Shown here in pieces: positions 63,555 through 64,000 of a stretch of 64,000 nucleotides of DNA. This stretch comes from Photobacterium chitinilyticum (GTDB taxonomy: Bacteria; Pseudomonadota; Gammaproteobacteria; Enterobacterales; Vibrionaceae), in contig NZ_RJLM01000002.1 of the NCBI RefSeq assembly GCF_004104355.1, positions 549,385 to 613,384 on the forward strand, read 5' to 3'. Within the stretch, counting starts at the first letter, position 1. Each line of letters opens with the position of its first letter. Position numbers and translations under genes: made by a program. A model generated the notes under the pieces. It was not told the origin of the DNA and did not search any database. It was given only the letters and a program-made list of their open reading frames with translations.

Positions 63555-64000
63555 TCAGTTGAGAAGCTGTTCTAGTGTTAGCGGTGCTGACGTTAAGCCC
63601 ATTTGTTGTGCCGGTGTTAATCCTGAGCGATCTTGGTGGCATAGGTTATGCCAGGCACGGTAAATATCCAGTAGTGGCAGCAGACCTGCAGGGCGCAACT
63701 TCCTGCGAGGCTCGTCAACCAGTTGGGCGAACTGATCATGGAATCGATTTTGGTATTCAGAAATCGCACCGTGTGAAGCCAGTTCCAGCCACTTTTGTTC
63801 ATTGCCCTTCTCGCCACCGAGATGACAGATGCCTTTGCCGATGTCATTGTGCCTCGTGAATGCCCAGCGATCTCGCCACCAACCCATGAGAACAATATCG
63901 ACTCTTCCTGCCGCTTGACCATGCTCCCAGCCTTTATCTACCTCGACATAGACGGGGTCAATCGTTTTGGCTTTGATCCGCTCCATGAACACCGAGATAC
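63555..64000 (-). CDS. Unrecognised protein, 5' end beyond the window
   Basis: The reading frame is open to the window edge (148 codons visible), so the shown ATG at 63986 may be internal. The protein is Trp/His-rich (GWWRDRWAFTRHND; KGICHLGG) and mostly hydrophilic. The C-terminal PLLDIYRAWHNLCHQDRSGLTPAQQMGL weakly recalls the tail of rve-type transposases, but no catalytic DDE residues can be placed. I do not assign a function. Confidence 0.55.
   Translation of the reverse strand, partial: ISVFMERIKAKTIDPVYVEVDKGWEHGQAAGRVDIVLMGWWRDRWAFTRHNDIGKGICHLGGEKGNEQKWLELASHGAISEYQNRFHDQFAQLVDEPRRKLRPAGLLPLLDIYRAWHNLCHQDRSGLTPAQQMGLTSAPLTLEQLLN

Noticed and set aside
63555-64000. Assignment of the edge gene as a transposase
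   Set aside because: Only the last 25 residues weakly recall an rve-type tail; no catalytic DDE set and no terminal repeats are visible.

Overview
The window looks like a piece of a Vibrionaceae genome, most likely Photobacterium or a close relative. The basis is the style of the proteins, not a database search: a YjiE/HypT-like LysR regulator, a NorR/quinol nitric oxide reductase pair, a YjfI-YjfJ-YjfK-YjfL-YgiB envelope cluster and an adjacent talB-tkt pair. In Vibrio cholerae a tal-tkt pair lies on chromosome II, so this may be a second-chromosome segment (inference). No rRNA, tRNA, CRISPR array, prophage or complete insertion sequence was seen.

Layout. 1-12.8 kb is a C4-dicarboxylate and aspartate block: malic enzyme, a DAACS symporter, a LysR regulator, aspartase, a Dcu antiporter, and a second DAACS symporter with its own periplasmic-sensing kinase and sigma-54 response regulator. 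A near-consensus -24/-12 promoter and nested inverted repeats sit exactly where that regulator should act. 13.0-20.0 kb is the most unusual block: an M20 peptidase diverges from two overlapping RimK-like ATP-grasp ligase genes, a cytoplasmic M14 carboxypeptidase of 885 residues and a STAS-like protein. This has the shape of a system that adds and removes amino acids on an unknown acceptor. 20-32.4 kb is mixed: an outer-membrane barrel, a PTPS-like enzyme, DUF3016 and DUF3943 proteins, a hexapeptide acetyltransferase, LhgO, a decayed gene split by a MITE-like element, RidA, an amino-acid transporter and an ABC-F protein with a structured leader.

32.4-37.5 kb is a GntR-controlled catabolic operon (flavoprotein, enolase-superfamily enzyme, BCCT transporter). 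37.7-43 kb holds a diheme peroxidase lipoprotein and the six-gene PspA-like/K+-channel operon. 43.3-49 kb carries a quinone-reductase-like enzyme with NupC, an 11-copy heptanucleotide repeat, and an operon of an APC permease, an M20D amidohydrolase and a phytochelatin-synthase-family protein. 49.5-52.6 kb is talB-tkt. 53-57.8 kb is SirB2, norB with a tiny coupled downstream gene, and norR, with four TGTCA-N3-TGACA operators between norB and norR. 58.1-60.0 kb is an AT-rich, probably imported gene fusing TPR-like, SGNH-hydrolase-like and CitC-like nucleotidyltransferase parts. The window ends with a hybrid histidine kinase and an unrecognised gene cut by the edge.

Coding starts were adjusted inward from the longest open frame wherever a Shine-Dalgarno sequence supported an internal start. 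All functional calls rest on motif and family recognition by eye.
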